This document shows positions 20,343-33,513 of a stretch of 64,000 bases of DNA, piece by piece. Position numbers and translations under genes: made by a program. Every line of letters starts with the position of its first letter. Position 1 is the stretch's first letter. Below the pieces are notes generated by a model. That model did not search any database, was not told where the DNA came from, and was given only the letters and a program-made list of their open reading frames with translations. Source of the DNA: Lysobacter solisilvae (GTDB taxonomy: Bacteria; Pseudomonadota; Gammaproteobacteria; Xanthomonadales; Xanthomonadaceae); the NCBI RefSeq assembly GCF_016613535.2, contig NZ_CP071518.1, positions 310,001-374,000 of the forward strand, written 5' to 3'.

Positions 20343-20894
20343 TCAATTATCTTCTAATGCGACCGACGCTGGACGTTCCAGCCAGCCACCCGCGCCATCC
20401 GGCACCAGTTCCACCAGTTCGATACGGTCTTCGAACACACCCGTGACGCGACCGTCGCTCTGGCCCATGTAATTGCCTGCGCGCACCCGGTAGGTCACCT
20501 TGTCGGGCGCCAGCACCAGGCCGATGACTCCACCCCCACTGCCCAGCGTGCCGACCATGTCCAGGCTGTCGAGCGGGAACTGCTCGAGCGTCTGCTTGCG
20601 GCGCTGGCGGTCAGGACGCGGACCGCCGCCCGAACCGTCGTCGGTGAACGCGTTGCTGAAGGGGTCGCGCAGCGTGTGCGCGGTGTATTCGAATGTCTCG
20701 AACTGCTGCATCACCGGCAGTGGTTCGAGCGGCGGGGCCGGCTTGGCCTTCACTTCGGCGACGAAGCTTTCCAGGTTGGGGGCGTCCCCAGGCTGGCTGG
20801 TGATGCCCCGCGCGCAACCGGTCAACGCCAGCGCGAGGGCCAGGCCCAGCGCCAGGCGCGCCGACGGGAGGATTCCGTGATTACGTCCACGCAT
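20343..20894 (-). CDS. pilP: Type IV pilus lipoprotein PilP
   Basis: A 183-residue periplasmic lipoprotein with a lipobox in ALALALTGC-A. The C-terminal beta-domain contains the typical DPFSNAF and LDSLDMVGTLGSGGGVIGLV motifs. PilP links the PilN/PilO inner-membrane pair to the PilQ secretin. The ATG at 20894 lies one base past the pilO stop; an in-frame ATG farther upstream would sit inside pilO. Confidence 0.93.
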   Translation of the reverse strand: MRGRNHGILPSARLALGLALALALTGCARGITSQPGDAPNLESFVAEVKAKPAPPLEPLPVMQQFETFEYTAHTLRDPFSNAFTDDGSGGGPRPDRQRRKQTLEQFPLDSLDMVGTLGSGGGVIGLVLAPDKVTYRVRAGNYMGQSDGRVTGVFEDRIELVELVPDGAGGWLERPASVALEDN

Positions 20895-20895
20895 C

Positions 20896-21606
20896 TCAGG
20901 TTCCCCCCTGCTTCGGAGCGGGCGGCGTGGCGGTGCCACCCTTGCCCGCAGCTTCTGCGGCCGCTGCTTCCTGAGCCGCCACTTCCTCTTCGTCCAGGTA
21001 ACGGTAGGTTTTCACCGTACCGGCCAGTTCGAGCGGGCTGTTGGGCGTGATCGGAATGGCCTTGTTGTTCCGGTCCTTGTTGCGTGGCTGCAGCTGGATG
21101 TCGTGCATGGTCATGATGACCACGCGCGGCAGCGTGGCCACGCCGCTGACGAAACCGCCGAACTGGTGGTAGGTCCCCACCATGCGCAGCGCGATCGGCT
21201 TCTCGGCGTAGAACTCCTTGGGCACTTCCGGACCAGGCTGGAAGAGCTCGTTGGTGATGCCGGTGGCCAGTGCGGTCTGCGAGATGTCCACGATCAGGTC
21301 GGGCATTTCGGTCTTGCTGGGCAGCTGGCGGAGCATCTGCTTGAGCTGCTCTTCCATCTGCGCCAGCTGCTGCTTGAGCGGCTCCAGGTTGGAGGCCCGG
21401 CCCTGCTTGGTTTCAAACTCCTCGCGAAGCTCGGATTCCGTCTTTTCCAGGGTCTGCAGCTCGCGCAGCTTGTCGCGCACGAAGAAGAACCAGCTCAGGC
21501 CGATGATCAGCAGCGCGATGATGACGCACAGGCCGATCTTCGCCTGCTGCGGCCACGCGCCGATGTTGTTGATGTCGAGGTCCCGCAGCGAGATTTTCTT
21601 GCTCAC
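20896..21606 (-). CDS. pilO: Type IV pilus alignment protein PilO
   Basis: A 236-residue bitopic inner-membrane protein. A short cytosolic N-terminus contains LRDLDINNIGAWP, and one membrane helix follows (IGLCVIIALLIIGLSWFFF). Next come a coiled coil (LRELQTLEKTESELREEFET) and a ferredoxin-like periplasmic domain. It pairs with PilN. It overlaps pilN by 4 bases and has an Ala/Glu-rich C-terminal extension. Confidence 0.94.
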   Translation of the reverse strand: MSKKISLRDLDINNIGAWPQQAKIGLCVIIALLIIGLSWFFFVRDKLRELQTLEKTESELREEFETKQGRASNLEPLKQQLAQMEEQLKQMLRQLPSKTEMPDLIVDISQTALATGITNELFQPGPEVPKEFYAEKPIALRMVGTYHQFGGFVSGVATLPRVVIMTMHDIQLQPRNKDRNNKAIPITPNSPLELAGTVKTYRYLDEEEVAAQEAAAAEAAGKGGTATPPAPKQGGT

Positions 21607-22336
21607 GACGAGGCTCCTTGAGTCGCGGAAGCCGCGGATGGGGCGGGAGGTGTGGTGTTGGCCGGAGCCGGAGCCGGAGCGGGAGCCGGAGCCGGGCTGC
21701 CGGGCGCGGCCGGGGCGGTACCCGCCGGAGCCGTGCCAGCCGGGGCCGCGGCCGGTGCGTCAGGCACGCCGTCGCCGTCCTCGTCCTTGGGCGCGTTCGG
21801 GTTGGCCAGCTTCACCGAGAGCTTGAACTCGTTCGGCAGCGCCCGGTCCTCACCCTTGGCCTCGATGATCGACAGGTCCGGATTGGTCATCCAGCCCGAG
21901 CTTTCGAGGTTGCGCATGTAGGTACTGACGCGGGCGTTGGACTGCGCGCGGCCTTCCAGGGTCAGCGTTTCCTGGTCCTGCTTGATGGAGGTCAGGATCA
22001 CGCCGTCGGGAATGGTGCGGACCAGCGAGTCGAACAGGTGGACCATCTGCGAGCGGTTGGCCTGCAGCTTCTCGATGATTTCCTTGCGGGCGAGGAGCTT
22101 GGCCTTCTTCTCGTCCAGCAGCTTGATCTCGTCGATCTGCCGCTGGACCTGCTCGATCTGCGTGGTCAGATAGGCGTTGCGTTCCTTCTGCCCGCTGATC
22201 TGGCTGTTGTAGTAACCGACCATCAGGACGGCAATCAGCACGGCGCCCATCGCGGAAAGGCCGAGCAGGATGCCGAACTCCTTCTGCCGCTGCTTGCGGC
22301 GTTCGGCACGCCAGGGGAGGAGGTTGATCCGTGCCA

Positions 22337-22337
<1 letters not shown>
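21603..22337 (-). CDS. pilN: Type IV pilus protein PilN
   Basis: A 244-residue bitopic membrane protein beginning MARINLLPWRAERRKQRQ. The INLLPWR motif is the conserved PilM-binding peptide. A membrane helix (LLGLSAMGAVLIAVLMVGYY) and a coiled coil precede the periplasmic domain. The last 50 residues are a Pro/Ala/Gly-rich tail (APAAAPAGTAPAGTAPAAPG) that is probably disordered. Start and pilM stop share one base (TGATG). Confidence 0.95.
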
Positions 22338-23533
<1,196 letters not shown>

Positions 23534-23858
23534 TCAGGGTCGAGCGGCCGCCGGCCTCATACCCCACCCGGACCCCCGCCCCACCCCAACCACCCCAACA
23601 CCTTGACTGGCCCCTGCACCGTCCCGCCCGGGGCCGACCCCGCAGCAGTCTGAGACATGCGACGGACACGATCGGGACCAGAACGGGAGACCGGGGCCCG
23701 GACTGCGCAGACCGCGCCGTCCGCCCCCCCGGCACGCGGCTCCGGTGCGGAACCGCATCGACGCTGCGGGTTCCATACGTACCGGGGCGCTCACTCGCCT
23801 CCTCTATACTCCTCGCCCACAACACCCGCAATCCTCGCTGCACAGGAATCCTGCTTTG

Positions 23859-26432
23859 ATGCCCCGTTTGAGACGCTTGCTGCGCTGGACGCTTATTGCG
23901 GTTGCCAGTGTGGCCCTGCTTGGCGCCATTGCGCTGGGCATTCTGTACTACCTGATCGCGCCGAAACTGCCGGACGTCGAGACCCTGCGTGCTGTCGAAC
24001 TGCAGGAGCCGATGTACGTCTACGCGCGCGAAGGCAGCCTGATCGGCCTGTTCGGCGAGACCCGCCGCTATCCCAGCGACATCAAGGAAGTGCCGCTGCG
24101 GCTCAAGCAGGCCTTCCTTGCGGCCGAGGACGCGCGGTTCTACCAGCACCATGGCGTCGACTACAAAGGCATCGCGCGTGCCGTCTGGCTGCTGGCCACC
24201 ACCAGCGACAAGCGCGTGCCGGGCGGGTCGACCATCACCCAGCAGGTCGCACGCCAGTTCTTCCTCAGCCAGGAATACAGCTACAAGCGCAAGCTGGCCG
24301 AGATCCTGCTGGCAATGCGCATCGAGCGCGAGCTGAGCAAGGACGAGATCTTCGAGCTGTATCTGAACAAGAGCTTCTTCGGCCACCGTTCCTACGGCGT
24401 GGCCGCCGCGGCGGAGTTCTACTACGGCAAGAAGCTCGGCGAACTGACCCTGGACGAGATGGCGTCGCTGGCGGCGATCCCGAAATTCCCGTCCACCGCC
24501 AACCCGCTCAGCAACCCGGTCCGCGCCAAGGAACGCCGCGACGTCTACATCCTGGAGCGGATGGCGCAGCTCAAGTACGTCACCCACGCCGAGGCCGACG
24601 CGGCCAAGGCCGCGCCCATGCACGCCTCGCCGCACGAGCGGCCGATCGAGGTCTACGCGCCCTACGTCGCCGAGATGGTCCGCCAGGAGATGGTGGCCCG
24701 CTATGGCGCCGAGGCGCTGACCAAGGGTTACCACGTCATCACCACCATCGACCCGGTCCTGCAGACCGCCGCGGATGCGGCGGTGCGCGACGGCCTGCGC
24801 GTCTACGACAAGCGACACGGCTGGCACGGCGTCGAGGAACACTTCGACCTGGCCACGGGCGAGGATCCGGCCATCACCCGTGGCCGCATGCGCGACATCC
24901 CGCCGCAGGCCGGCCTGCTGCCTGCGGTGGTGCTCGCCACCGATGGCGGCAAGGCCTCGGTGATGCTGCGCGACGGCACGACGGTCGACTTCGCGGCCTC
25001 GCAGGGCTGGGGCGGCCGCAGTCCGGGCAGCCTGGTCAAGCGCGGCGACCTGGTCCGCGTGCGCCTGGTCGAGAAGAAGGCCGACAAGGACGCCAAGGAC
25101 GCCAAGGCCGCTCTCGCGGCCGCCGCCGCGTCCGACGCCGCACCCCAGTACGAGTTGGACCAGCTGCCGCAGGCGCAGTCGGCGCTGGTCTCCCTGGAAG
25201 CATCCACCGGCGCCCTGCGTGCGCTGTCGGGTGGTTTCAGCTTCGCTGGCAACAAGTTCAATCGCGCCACCCAGGCCCGTCGCCAGCCCGGCTCCAGCTT
25301 CAAGCCCTTCCTGTACGCGGCCTCGTTCGAGCGCGGGTTCAATCCGGCATCGATCGTGCTCGACGCACCGGTGGTCTTCCAGGATCGCCGCGGGCACATG
25401 TGGCGTCCGCAGAACGACTCGGGCAACTTCGCCGGCCCGATGCGCCTGCGCGAGGCGATGGTGCAGTCGCGCAACCTGGTGTCGGTGCGCCTGCTCGACG
25501 CGATCGGCGTGGACTTCGCCCGCAAGTACATCAGCCACCTGGGCTTCGAGGAGAAAGAACTTCCGCCGAACCTGTCGATGTCGCTGGGCACCGCTTCGCT
25601 CACGCCGATCTCGGTCGCGCGCGGCTTCGCGGCGTTCGCCAACGGCGGCTTCCGCATCACGCCGTGGTTCATCGACGAAGTGCGCGATCGCGACGGCGCG
25701 GTGATCTTCAAGGAAAAGCCGCCTACCGCCTGCCCGGGCTGCGCGCTGGCGGGCACCGCCGGCCAGCCGGTGCAGACCACGGCCTCGACAGTCGTCGATG
25801 GTTTCGACCTCGGACCTGGCGCCGACGCCGCCGCCAGCCAAGCCAAGCCCGGCAAGGGCGGCAAGGACAACAAGGACAGCAAGGACAAGGCCGCCGAAGC
25901 CGCCAAGCCCAAGCCGCTCAAGGCCGTACCGGCGGACATGGTGGTGGCGCCCAAGGCGATGGACGGGCGCATTTCCTACCAGATCACTTCGATGCTGCGC
26001 GACGTCGTCCAGCGTGGCACGGGCACTGCGGCCAAGGTGCTCGGCCGCGAGGACGTCGGCGGCAAGACCGGCTCGACGAACGACCACCGCGACGCCTGGT
26101 TCTCGGGCTTCGGCGGGCCGTACGTGACCACCGTCTGGGTCGGCCGCGACGACTTCAAGTCGCTGGGCTACCGCGAGTACGGCGGCAAGGCCGCGCTGCC
26201 GATCTGGATCGACTACATGCGCGTGGCACTCAAGGACCAGCCGCTGGCGATCAACGAGCCGCCCGATGGCATGGTCAAGGTGTCGGTAGGCGCCAACGGC
26301 AGCCTGCTGCCCGAGGGCAGCGGCGGCGTGGTCGAATGGGTCAAGGCCGAAGACCTGGATCGCATGGAGACGTCGGTCGACTACGGACCGGAAGAGTCGA
26401 CGCCGGCCGAGGAATCGTTCGACATCTTCTGA
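23859..26432 (+). CDS. mrcA: Penicillin-binding protein 1A, bifunctional
   Basis: Inner-membrane peptidoglycan polymerase and crosslinker of 857 residues. It has an N-terminal membrane anchor ([20 protein letters not shown]). The GT51 transglycosylase domain carries Glu90 in [14 protein letters not shown] and [14 protein letters not shown]. The transpeptidase domain has SSFK (Ser479), SRN (from 537) and KTGST (from 736). Two lysine/alanine-rich insertions stand out, near residues 405-430 ([14 protein letters not shown]) and 655-690 ([20 protein letters not shown]), probably flexible surface loops. The ATG at 23859 gives the canonical anchor. It is divergent from pilM, an arrangement common in xanthomonads and pseudomonads. 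Confidence 0.97.
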   Translation: MPRLRRLLRWTLIAVASVALLGAIALGILYYLIAPKLPDVETLRAVELQEPMYVYAREGSLIGLFGETRRYPSDIKEVPLRLKQAFLAAEDARFYQHHGVDYKGIARAVWLLATTSDKRVPGGSTITQQVARQFFLSQEYSYKRKLAEILLAMRIERELSKDEIFELYLNKSFFGHRSYGVAAAAEFYYGKKLGELTLDEMASLAAIPKFPSTANPLSNPVRAKERRDVYILERMAQLKYVTHAEADAAKAAPMHASPHERPIEVYAPYVAEMVRQEMVARYGAEALTKGYHVITTIDPVLQTAADAAVRDGLRVYDKRHGWHGVEEHFDLATGEDPAITRGRMRDIPPQAGLLPAVVLATDGGKASVMLRDGTTVDFAASQGWGGRSPGSLVKRGDLVRVRLVEKKADKDAKDAKAALAAAAASDAAPQYELDQLPQAQSALVSLEASTGALRALSGGFSFAGNKFNRATQARRQPGSSFKPFLYAASFERGFNPASIVLDAPVVFQDRRGHMWRPQNDSGNFAGPMRLREAMVQSRNLVSVRLLDAIGVDFARKYISHLGFEEKELPPNLSMSLGTASLTPISVARGFAAFANGGFRITPWFIDEVRDRDGAVIFKEKPPTACPGCALAGTAGQPVQTTASTVVDGFDLGPGADAAASQAKPGKGGKDNKDSKDKAAEAAKPKPLKAVPADMVVAPKAMDGRISYQITSMLRDVVQRGTGTAAKVLGREDVGGKTGSTNDHRDAWFSGFGGPYVTTVWVGRDDFKSLGYREYGGKAALPIWIDYMRVALKDQPLAINEPPDGMVKVSVGANGSLLPEGSGGVVEWVKAEDLDRMETSVDYGPEESTPAEESFDIF

Positions 26433-26638
26433 TGCCGGAGCGGCCGGGATCCACGAGGATTCCGGCCGCAGACCCCGGGGCGGAGCCGCTGGAACCCCGC
26501 GCCGCCGGCGCGGCCGCGGCAAGGCCCTGAGGCGGCGATGCCGGGTTCACTTCGCCCGTGATAGCGTCTGTTCCTGCCGGCGCTCGCCGGCCGCGGCGGA
26601 GTGCTTCGCCGTCGTCGTGCCAGCCGCGGAGGACGTTC

Positions 26639-27304
26639 ATGCGCCACGCCCGACAGCACGCCCACCTGCACGCCCAGACCCGCACCAACGAACGCCGGCG
26701 CAGCCTGGCGCATGAAGCGGCGCGCCTGATGGCCGAGGGTGGCGTCCGCGACTACCACCAGGCCAAGCTCAAGGCCGCCCAGCGGCTGGGCATCTTCGAC
26801 GACGCATCGTTGCCGCGGAACCGCGAGATCGAGGACGCCCTGCGCGAATACCAGCGGCTGTTCCAGCGCGAGAACGTTGGCGAGCTGCGCCAGCGCCGCG
26901 AGGCCGCGCTGCGCGCCCTGGAATTCTTCGCGCCATTCGACCCGCGCCTGGTCGGCCCGGTGCTGGAAGGCACCGCCGATTCACGCACGCCGGTGAGCCT
27001 GCACCTGCACACGGACGACCCCGAGGCCGCGCACCGTTTCCTGGACCAGCAGGGCATTCCGGCCGAATCGCGCAACCGCCGGGTCCGGCTGGACCGCGAG
27101 CGCAGCCAGGATGTGCCCGTCTGGGTGTTCGCGGCCGAGGAACTGTCCTTCGACCTCACCGTCCTGCCGCACGACGTGTTGCGCCAGGCGCCGCTGTCCA
27201 ACGTCGACGAGAAGCCGATGAAGCGCGCTTCGCTGCCACAGCTGCGCCAGTTGCTGGCCGACGAGGAAATCGAAGCTTACGTGGGGACAGCTCCGCCAAG
27301 CTGA
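26639..27304 (+). CDS. Conserved hypothetical protein
   Basis: A 221-residue soluble protein with no signal peptide or membrane segment. The N-terminal third is basic and His-rich (MRHARQHAHLHAQTRTNERR) and helical. The middle (VSLHLHTDDPEAAHRFLDQQ, GIPAESRNRRVRLDRERSQD) and DVPVWVFAAEELSFDLTVLP look like an alpha/beta domain. I do not recognise the family. The ATG at 26639 has GGAGG about 6 bases upstream, a strong argument for this start. It lies between mrcA and the convergent gltA and shares the terminator at 27346-27372. The 206 bases between it and mrcA show nothing clear. Confidence 0.75.
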   Translation: MRHARQHAHLHAQTRTNERRRSLAHEAARLMAEGGVRDYHQAKLKAAQRLGIFDDASLPRNREIEDALREYQRLFQRENVGELRQRREAALRALEFFAPFDPRLVGPVLEGTADSRTPVSLHLHTDDPEAAHRFLDQQGIPAESRNRRVRLDRERSQDVPVWVFAAEELSFDLTVLPHDVLRQAPLSNVDEKPMKRASLPQLRQLLADEEIEAYVGTAPPS

Positions 27305-27345
27305 TGCCCGGCGGCTTTCCCGTCCAGCCCGGTAGCCCGGAAACG

Positions 27346-27372
27346 AAAACGCCCCGCGATGCGGGGCGTTTC
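27346..27372. terminator. Bidirectional terminator between the hypothetical gene and gltA
   Basis: AAACGCCCCGC (27347-27357) pairs with GCGGGGCGTTT (27361-27371) around a GAT loop. The flanking A and T runs serve both strands, matching its position between convergent genes. Confidence 0.85.
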
Positions 27373-27394
27373 CATGACTGCCGGTGACAGGCGA

Positions 27395-28699
27395 TCAGCG
27401 GCGGTCGATGCCGACGTAATCGCGCGTGGGTGCACCCGTGTAGATCTGGCGCGGACGGCCGATCTTGTTTTCCGGATCGTCCTGCTGTTCCAGCCAGTGC
27501 GCCACCCAGCCGGCGGTGCGCGCGATGGCGAACATGACGGTGAACATCTCCACCGGAATGCCCAGCGCCTTGTAGATGATGCCCGAGTAGAAATCGACGT
27601 TCGGGTACAGCTTGCGCGAGACGAAGTAGTCGTCCTTCAGCGCGGCCTCTTCGAGCTTCATCGCCACGTCCAGCAGAGGGTCGTTGATGCCCAGGCTGCC
27701 CAGCACGTCGTGGGTCATCTTGCGGACGAGCGCGGCGCGCGGATCGTAGTTCTTGTAGACGCGGTGGCCGAAGCCCATCAGGCGGAAGCCCGATTCCTTG
27801 TCCTTGGCCTTGTCGACGGCGGACTTCACGTTCTCCGGGCGGCCGATCTCGGCCAGCATCTTCAACACGGCCTCGTTGGCGCCGCCGTGGGCGGGACCCC
27901 ACAAGGCCGCCACGCCGGCGGCCAGGCACGCGTAGGGATTGGCACCGGTGGAGCCGACCATGCGCACGGTCGAGGTGGAGGCGTTCTGCTCGTGGTCGGC
28001 GTGCAGGATGAAGAGCAGGTCCATCGCCTTGGCGGCGACCGGGCTGAGCTCCAGCGGCTCGCTCGGCACTTCCTTCATCATGTGCAGGAAGCGCGTGGTG
28101 TACTCGAGGTTGTTCTTCGGGTACCGGATCGGCCAGCCGATCGAATAACGATGGCAGGCGGCGGCGATCGTGGGCACCTTGGCGATCAGGCGGATCGCGG
28201 CCAGTCGACGCTGCACCGGATCTTCCAGATCCAGGTCGTTGTGGTAGAAGCTGGCCATCGAGCCCAGCATGCCCACCAGCATGGCCATGGGGTGCGCGTC
28301 GTGGCGGAACCCGTACAGGAACGTGCGGAAGGCCTCGTGCATCATCGTGTGATGCGTGACCTCGTGCTCGAAGCTGTCGAATTCGGCGGCGTTGGGCAGC
28401 TCGCCGTTCATGAGCAGGTACGCCACTTCCAGGAAGCTGGAGTTCTGCGCGAGCTGCTCGATCGGGTAACCGCGGTAGAGCAGCACGCCGGCGTCGCCAT
28501 CGATGTAGGTAATGGCCGAGCGGCAGCTGGCGGTGGCGGTGAATCCGTTGTCGTAGGTGAAGCAGCCGGTTTCCTTCGGCAGCTTGCCCACATCGATGCA
28601 CGGCGCGCCCAGCACGGGGTGGTGAACGGGCAGACTGACGGTCTTGTCGCCCGCGGTCACGGTGACCTGGTCAAGGCCGGACTTGGTGGACTCGGTCAC
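27395..28699 (-). CDS. gltA: Citrate synthase
   Basis: First enzyme of the TCA cycle, condensing oxaloacetate and acetyl-CoA. The 434-residue protein is of the type II, NADH-sensitive Gram-negative size class. Conserved motifs include [20 protein letters not shown], the active-site His region [32 protein letters not shown] and [16 protein letters not shown] chose the GTG at 28699 (reading [14 protein letters not shown]) because AGGAG lies 7 to 11 bases upstream and the open frame above it has no homology. It is a single gene with a terminator shared with the convergent gene. Confidence 0.96.
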   Translation of the reverse strand: MTESTKSGLDQVTVTAGDKTVSLPVHHPVLGAPCIDVGKLPKETGCFTYDNGFTATASCRSAITYIDGDAGVLLYRGYPIEQLAQNSSFLEVAYLLMNGELPNAAEFDSFEHEVTHHTMMHEAFRTFLYGFRHDAHPMAMLVGMLGSMASFYHNDLDLEDPVQRRLAAIRLIAKVPTIAAACHRYSIGWPIRYPKNNLEYTTRFLHMMKEVPSEPLELSPVAAKAMDLLFILHADHEQNASTSTVRMVGSTGANPYACLAAGVAALWGPAHGGANEAVLKMLAEIGRPENVKSAVDKAKDKESGFRLMGFGHRVYKNYDPRAALVRKMTHDVLGSLGINDPLLDVAMKLEEAALKDDYFVSRKLYPNVDFYSGIIYKALGIPVEMFTVMFAIARTAGWVAHWLEQQDDPENKIGRPRQIYTGAPTRDYVGIDRR

Positions 28700-28791
28700 G
28701 CAAAGCTCCTGAAAAAAGCACGCCACAGGGAGGGCCGCGACGTGGTGGGAGAACATCTGGAGGATTCGCGGTGCGCCGCCGCGACATGCGA

Positions 28792-28800
28792 ATTATCGCA
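28792..28800 (-). promoter_or_regulatory. Possible extended -10 promoter of gltA
   Basis: The minus strand reads TGCGATAAT here, an extended -10 (TGn plus GATAAT) about 90 bases above the GTG start. No -35 match is seen 17 bases further up, which extended -10 promoters can tolerate. Confidence 0.3.
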
Positions 28801-29035
28801 TAAGCGTTCGGGCACGCAGCCTGGTTTGCAGGTCGCGGCGCCCCACGCGAATAGAGCGACTGCTCCAAAAAACGCCGTGCGGCCAACCATCTCCAGCAGG
28901 CGCGCAGCCGCATTGCTGGCCTGCTACGGACCGGGAAGCCGCGGCCCTGCGTTGATGCGCCCCGGCGCATGGGCCGTCCGCCCCACCTGGGAGTTGCCGC
29001 CGCCCACGGCAGGTGGCGCGGCGATTGCCGAGCCG

Positions 29036-29080
29036 GCAAACGACGACGGCCGCCGGACGGCGGCCGTTGAGGACCATCCG
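29036..29080 (-). repeat. Remnant second copy of the rpmE2 downstream hairpin
   Basis: These 45 bases match 29278-29322 with three mismatches. They contain an 11-bp stem (29044-29054 with 29059-29069, GGAC loop). Together with 29140-29175, which resembles the last codons and downstream bases of rpmE2 (29400-29435), this is a decayed tandem copy of the gene's 3' end. The rest of the 712-base region between gltA and rpmE2 (28700-29411) shows no gene on either strand. Confidence 0.7.
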
Positions 29081-29285
29081 GGCGTGCAGGTCAGGTCCGG
29101 GGCGGAGCAGCCGTGATGATGGCGAGGTCGAGCCGCACTGACCGACCGGGATCACTCAGGGACTAGCGCTTGCTGCGCTGTACCGGGAGACCGCATCCCG
29201 TGTCGCTGCGTAATGGCGAGGGGGCGGCCAGGGTGCCGCGGTCTGCCGGGTGGGCGGCCCGATGGCCGTACCGGCACGCAAACGA

Positions 29286-29311
29286 CAACGGCCGCCTGAC
29301 GGCAGCCGTTG
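29286..29311 (-). terminator. Hairpin downstream of rpmE2
   Basis: CAACGGCCGCC and GGCAGCCGTTG pair over 11 bp with one mismatch around a TGAC loop, about 100 bases past the rpmE2 stop. On the minus strand it is followed by TCGTTTGC. It is a plausible terminator; a near copy lies 242 bp further on. Confidence 0.5.
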
Positions 29312-29411
29312 AGGACCATCCGAACCGGAGCGCGCGGGTCGCGAAGGCGACTCGGTGCGGACGGCCGTGGATGGCGTGGGCGATCCGCGCGGATGCGCGG
29401 ACCGACCGGGA

Positions 29412-29657
29412 TCACTTCTGGGAGTAGCGCTTGCGGAACTTGTCCACGCGGCCGCCGGTATCCATGATCTTGTGCTTGCCCGTGTAGAACGGGTGCGACG
29501 CGGACGAGATGTCCAGCTTGATCAGCGGGTATTCGTTGCCGTCTTCCCACTTGATCGATTCCTTGCTGCCAAGGGTCGAGCGGGTGAGGAACGCGAACTC
29601 GGTGGTCACGTCCTGGAAAACGACTTCGCGGTATTCGGGATGGATGCCGGCTTTCAT
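29412..29657 (-). CDS. rpmE2: Ribosomal protein bL31, type B (zinc-independent)
   Basis: An 81-residue large-subunit protein starting [16 protein letters not shown] and ending [11 protein letters not shown]. It lacks the CxxC zinc-binding cysteines of the type A protein, so it is the paralogue that sustains ribosomes when zinc is scarce. No Zur box is evident upstream, and a normal promoter is present, so it may be the main L31 here. A partial tail duplication follows it downstream. Confidence 0.96.
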   Translation of the reverse strand: MKAGIHPEYREVVFQDVTTEFAFLTRSTLGSKESIKWEDGNEYPLIKLDISSASHPFYTGKHKIMDTGGRVDKFRKRYSQK

Positions 29658-29690
29658 GGCAACGCACCAATTCGTTCGGGAAAGCGGAGC

Positions 29691-29719
29691 AGTATAGCGG
29701 CCCCTTCCGGCGGGGGCAA
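29691..29719 (-). promoter_or_regulatory. Sigma-70 promoter of rpmE2
   Basis: On the minus strand TTGCCC (29714-29719), 17 bases, then TATACT (29691-29696). The predicted start of transcription is about 25 bases above the rpmE2 ATG. It overlaps the short gap after the nucleoside hydrolase gene, so rpmE2 need not be read from that operon. Confidence 0.55.
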
Positions 29720-29726
29720 GTCGAAT

Positions 29727-30662
29727 TCAAGCCGCCGTCAGGGCCGCCTGGATGAGGGCCTCGAACCGGGCCTGGTCGTAGCGCATCAGGATGCGGACGT
29801 GGTCCGGCCGACCCTCCTCGCGCCGCCAGTCGACCACGGTCGCGCCGCGGGCATGCCGGCCCTGCAGTTCCACGGCCAGGGCCCGCTCTTCGACCTCCAG
29901 CGCCGCTTGGGGGTCCAGCGCATACGCCATGGCCAGGCCGTCGGCCGATTGCCAGTGCGAACCGCGCCGCTCGCCGGCCCAGGCCCGCGTCTGGCGGGAA
30001 ATGGCTTCGTAGAAGCGCGCCCGGGGCGCGTCGGCGGCCAGCCAGGCGTTGACGTGCGTGTGCGCCAGGCCGTGGGCGAGCGTGGCTTCCCAGTCGCACA
30101 GGTCGATCATCGGGAAGGCCTCGAACACAAGGTGGGCGGCCTCCGGATCGAAGGCGATGTTGAACTCGGCGGCCGCCGTGATGTTGCCGTGGGCGGTAAC
30201 CGCGCCGCCCATCACCACGCAGCGCGCCACGCGCGAGGGCAGCGTCGGATCCAGCTTGAGCGCGAGCGCAAGATTCGTCAGCGGACCCAGCGCCACCAGC
30301 AGCAGTCGCCCGGCATGCTCGTGCGAGAGCCGCAGGATGGCCAGTGCGGCGTGTTCGGCCTCGGCCTGGCGGGTGGCCGGTTCATAACCCGTGTCGCCGA
30401 ACCCGTCGCGGCCGTGCACGTAGGCGGCGTCGCGCGCCGGATGCAGCAGGGGCGCGGCGCAGCCGGCGAACACCGGCGTGTCCACGCCCGCGACCTCGCA
30501 CAGCTTGAGCGCGTTGGCGACGGTGTGGACCAGACCCACGTTGCCCGCGGCGATCGTCAGCCCGACCACTTCGTGGCGCGGGTCGTTGAAGGCCATGAGC
30601 AGGGCCAGCGCGTCGTCCACGCCAGGGTCGGTATCGATCAGCAGCGGGATGCGGGGATTCAT
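29727..30662 (-). CDS. Nucleoside hydrolase (inosine/uridine-preferring family)
   Basis: A 311-residue cytosolic N-ribohydrolase that splits nucleosides into base and ribose for salvage. The calcium-binding signature DTDPGVDDA (10-18) is at the N-terminus. Conserved LVALGPLTNLALAL, CVVMGGAV and EFNIAFDPEAAHLVF follow, the last typical of the IUNH ligand-binding region. Substrate range cannot be read from the sequence. The ATG at 30662 lies 7 bases after the DUF4166 stop, so recG, the DUF4166 gene and this gene probably form an operon. Confidence 0.92.
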   Translation of the reverse strand: MNPRIPLLIDTDPGVDDALALLMAFNDPRHEVVGLTIAAGNVGLVHTVANALKLCEVAGVDTPVFAGCAAPLLHPARDAAYVHGRDGFGDTGYEPATRQAEAEHAALAILRLSHEHAGRLLLVALGPLTNLALALKLDPTLPSRVARCVVMGGAVTAHGNITAAAEFNIAFDPEAAHLVFEAFPMIDLCDWEATLAHGLAHTHVNAWLAADAPRARFYEAISRQTRAWAGERRGSHWQSADGLAMAYALDPQAALEVEERALAVELQGRHARGATVVDWRREEGRPDHVRILMRYDQARFEALIQAALTAA

Positions 30663-30669
30663 GCCGCCA

Positions 30670-31266
30670 TTATGCCGCCGCGACGCCATTGGACGCGGCG
30701 GCCGCGCCAACGCGATGCAGGACGCCCTCATAGCGCAGGAGCGTGCCCAGCCCCGGCCAGGCGACGCCGACCTCGAAGCAATAGCGGCCACTGGAATCGA
30801 TGCGCTTGCATGCGCGCATGCGCGGACGCAGCAGCGCGGGCAACGGCAGCGGCCCGATCCGGGCAGCTTGAAGCTGCCAACACCATCCGCCCCCTGCCTG
30901 GATCGACACCGCCAGTTGCAGACGGATGGCACCGGTCTGCTCGATCCAGTGCCCACCGGGAAAATGGCCGACCGGAAGGAACACTGAGCACCGCTCGCTG
31001 CCATCGTCGAACGCACGTCCCCAGCGCATGCCGTCGGGCCCGTGGCTCACCCGCACGCGCATTGTGGCCTCGCGGCGATCCAGTGGGAGGCCCAGCCCGC
31101 GCGCGAGACGACGCCCGAACAGCCCGGCCAGGCCGCGGCCCAGGGTGATGCGCGCGGGGCCCTCGAGACACCCGCCTTCGCGATGCAGCGCCCGCAGCGC
31201 CGGATGCAGGCGGCCCAGATCCGGGCCGAACCAGGCGGCGGCGCTCGTGACCGGCCGGACGGCCAT
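30670..31266 (-). CDS. DUF4166 domain protein
   Basis: A 198-residue protein with a DUF4166-like sequence: [40 protein letters not shown], and [12 protein letters not shown]. The C-terminal half is beta-rich ([19 protein letters not shown]). It has no signal peptide or membrane span. It starts 3 bases after the recG stop. The function of the domain is unknown; some relatives are fused to membrane or oxidoreductase domains. Confidence 0.8.
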   Translation of the reverse strand: MAVRPVTSAAAWFGPDLGRLHPALRALHREGGCLEGPARITLGRGLAGLFGRRLARGLGLPLDRREATMRVRVSHGPDGMRWGRAFDDGSERCSVFLPVGHFPGGHWIEQTGAIRLQLAVSIQAGGGWCWQLQAARIGPLPLPALLRPRMRACKRIDSSGRYCFEVGVAWPGLGTLLRYEGVLHRVGAAAASNGVAAA

Positions 31267-31269
31267 CGG

Positions 31270-33405
<2,136 letters not shown>

Positions 33406-33474
33406 CGGCACAGGATGCCGGGAATGCGCGCCGAGCAAAACCCCAGGGCGCAGGCAGATTGCGGAAAGAGCGGG

Positions 33475-33506
33475 GCGGTGCCGAGGGAGGGGTGTCCCGG
33501 CACCGC
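33475..33506 (-). terminator. Terminator of the TonB receptor gene
   Basis: GCGGTGCCG (33475-33483) pairs with CGGCACCGC (33498-33506) around a 14-base loop, 8 bases beyond the receptor stop codon. A CTCTTTCC stretch follows on the minus strand. Confidence 0.5.
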
Positions 33507-33513
33507 CGCCGCG

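Noticed and set aside
28867..29152. A small gene between gltA and rpmE2
   Set aside because: No frame has a start with a ribosome binding site and no similarity is seen. The region is explained by the duplicated rpmE2 tail.
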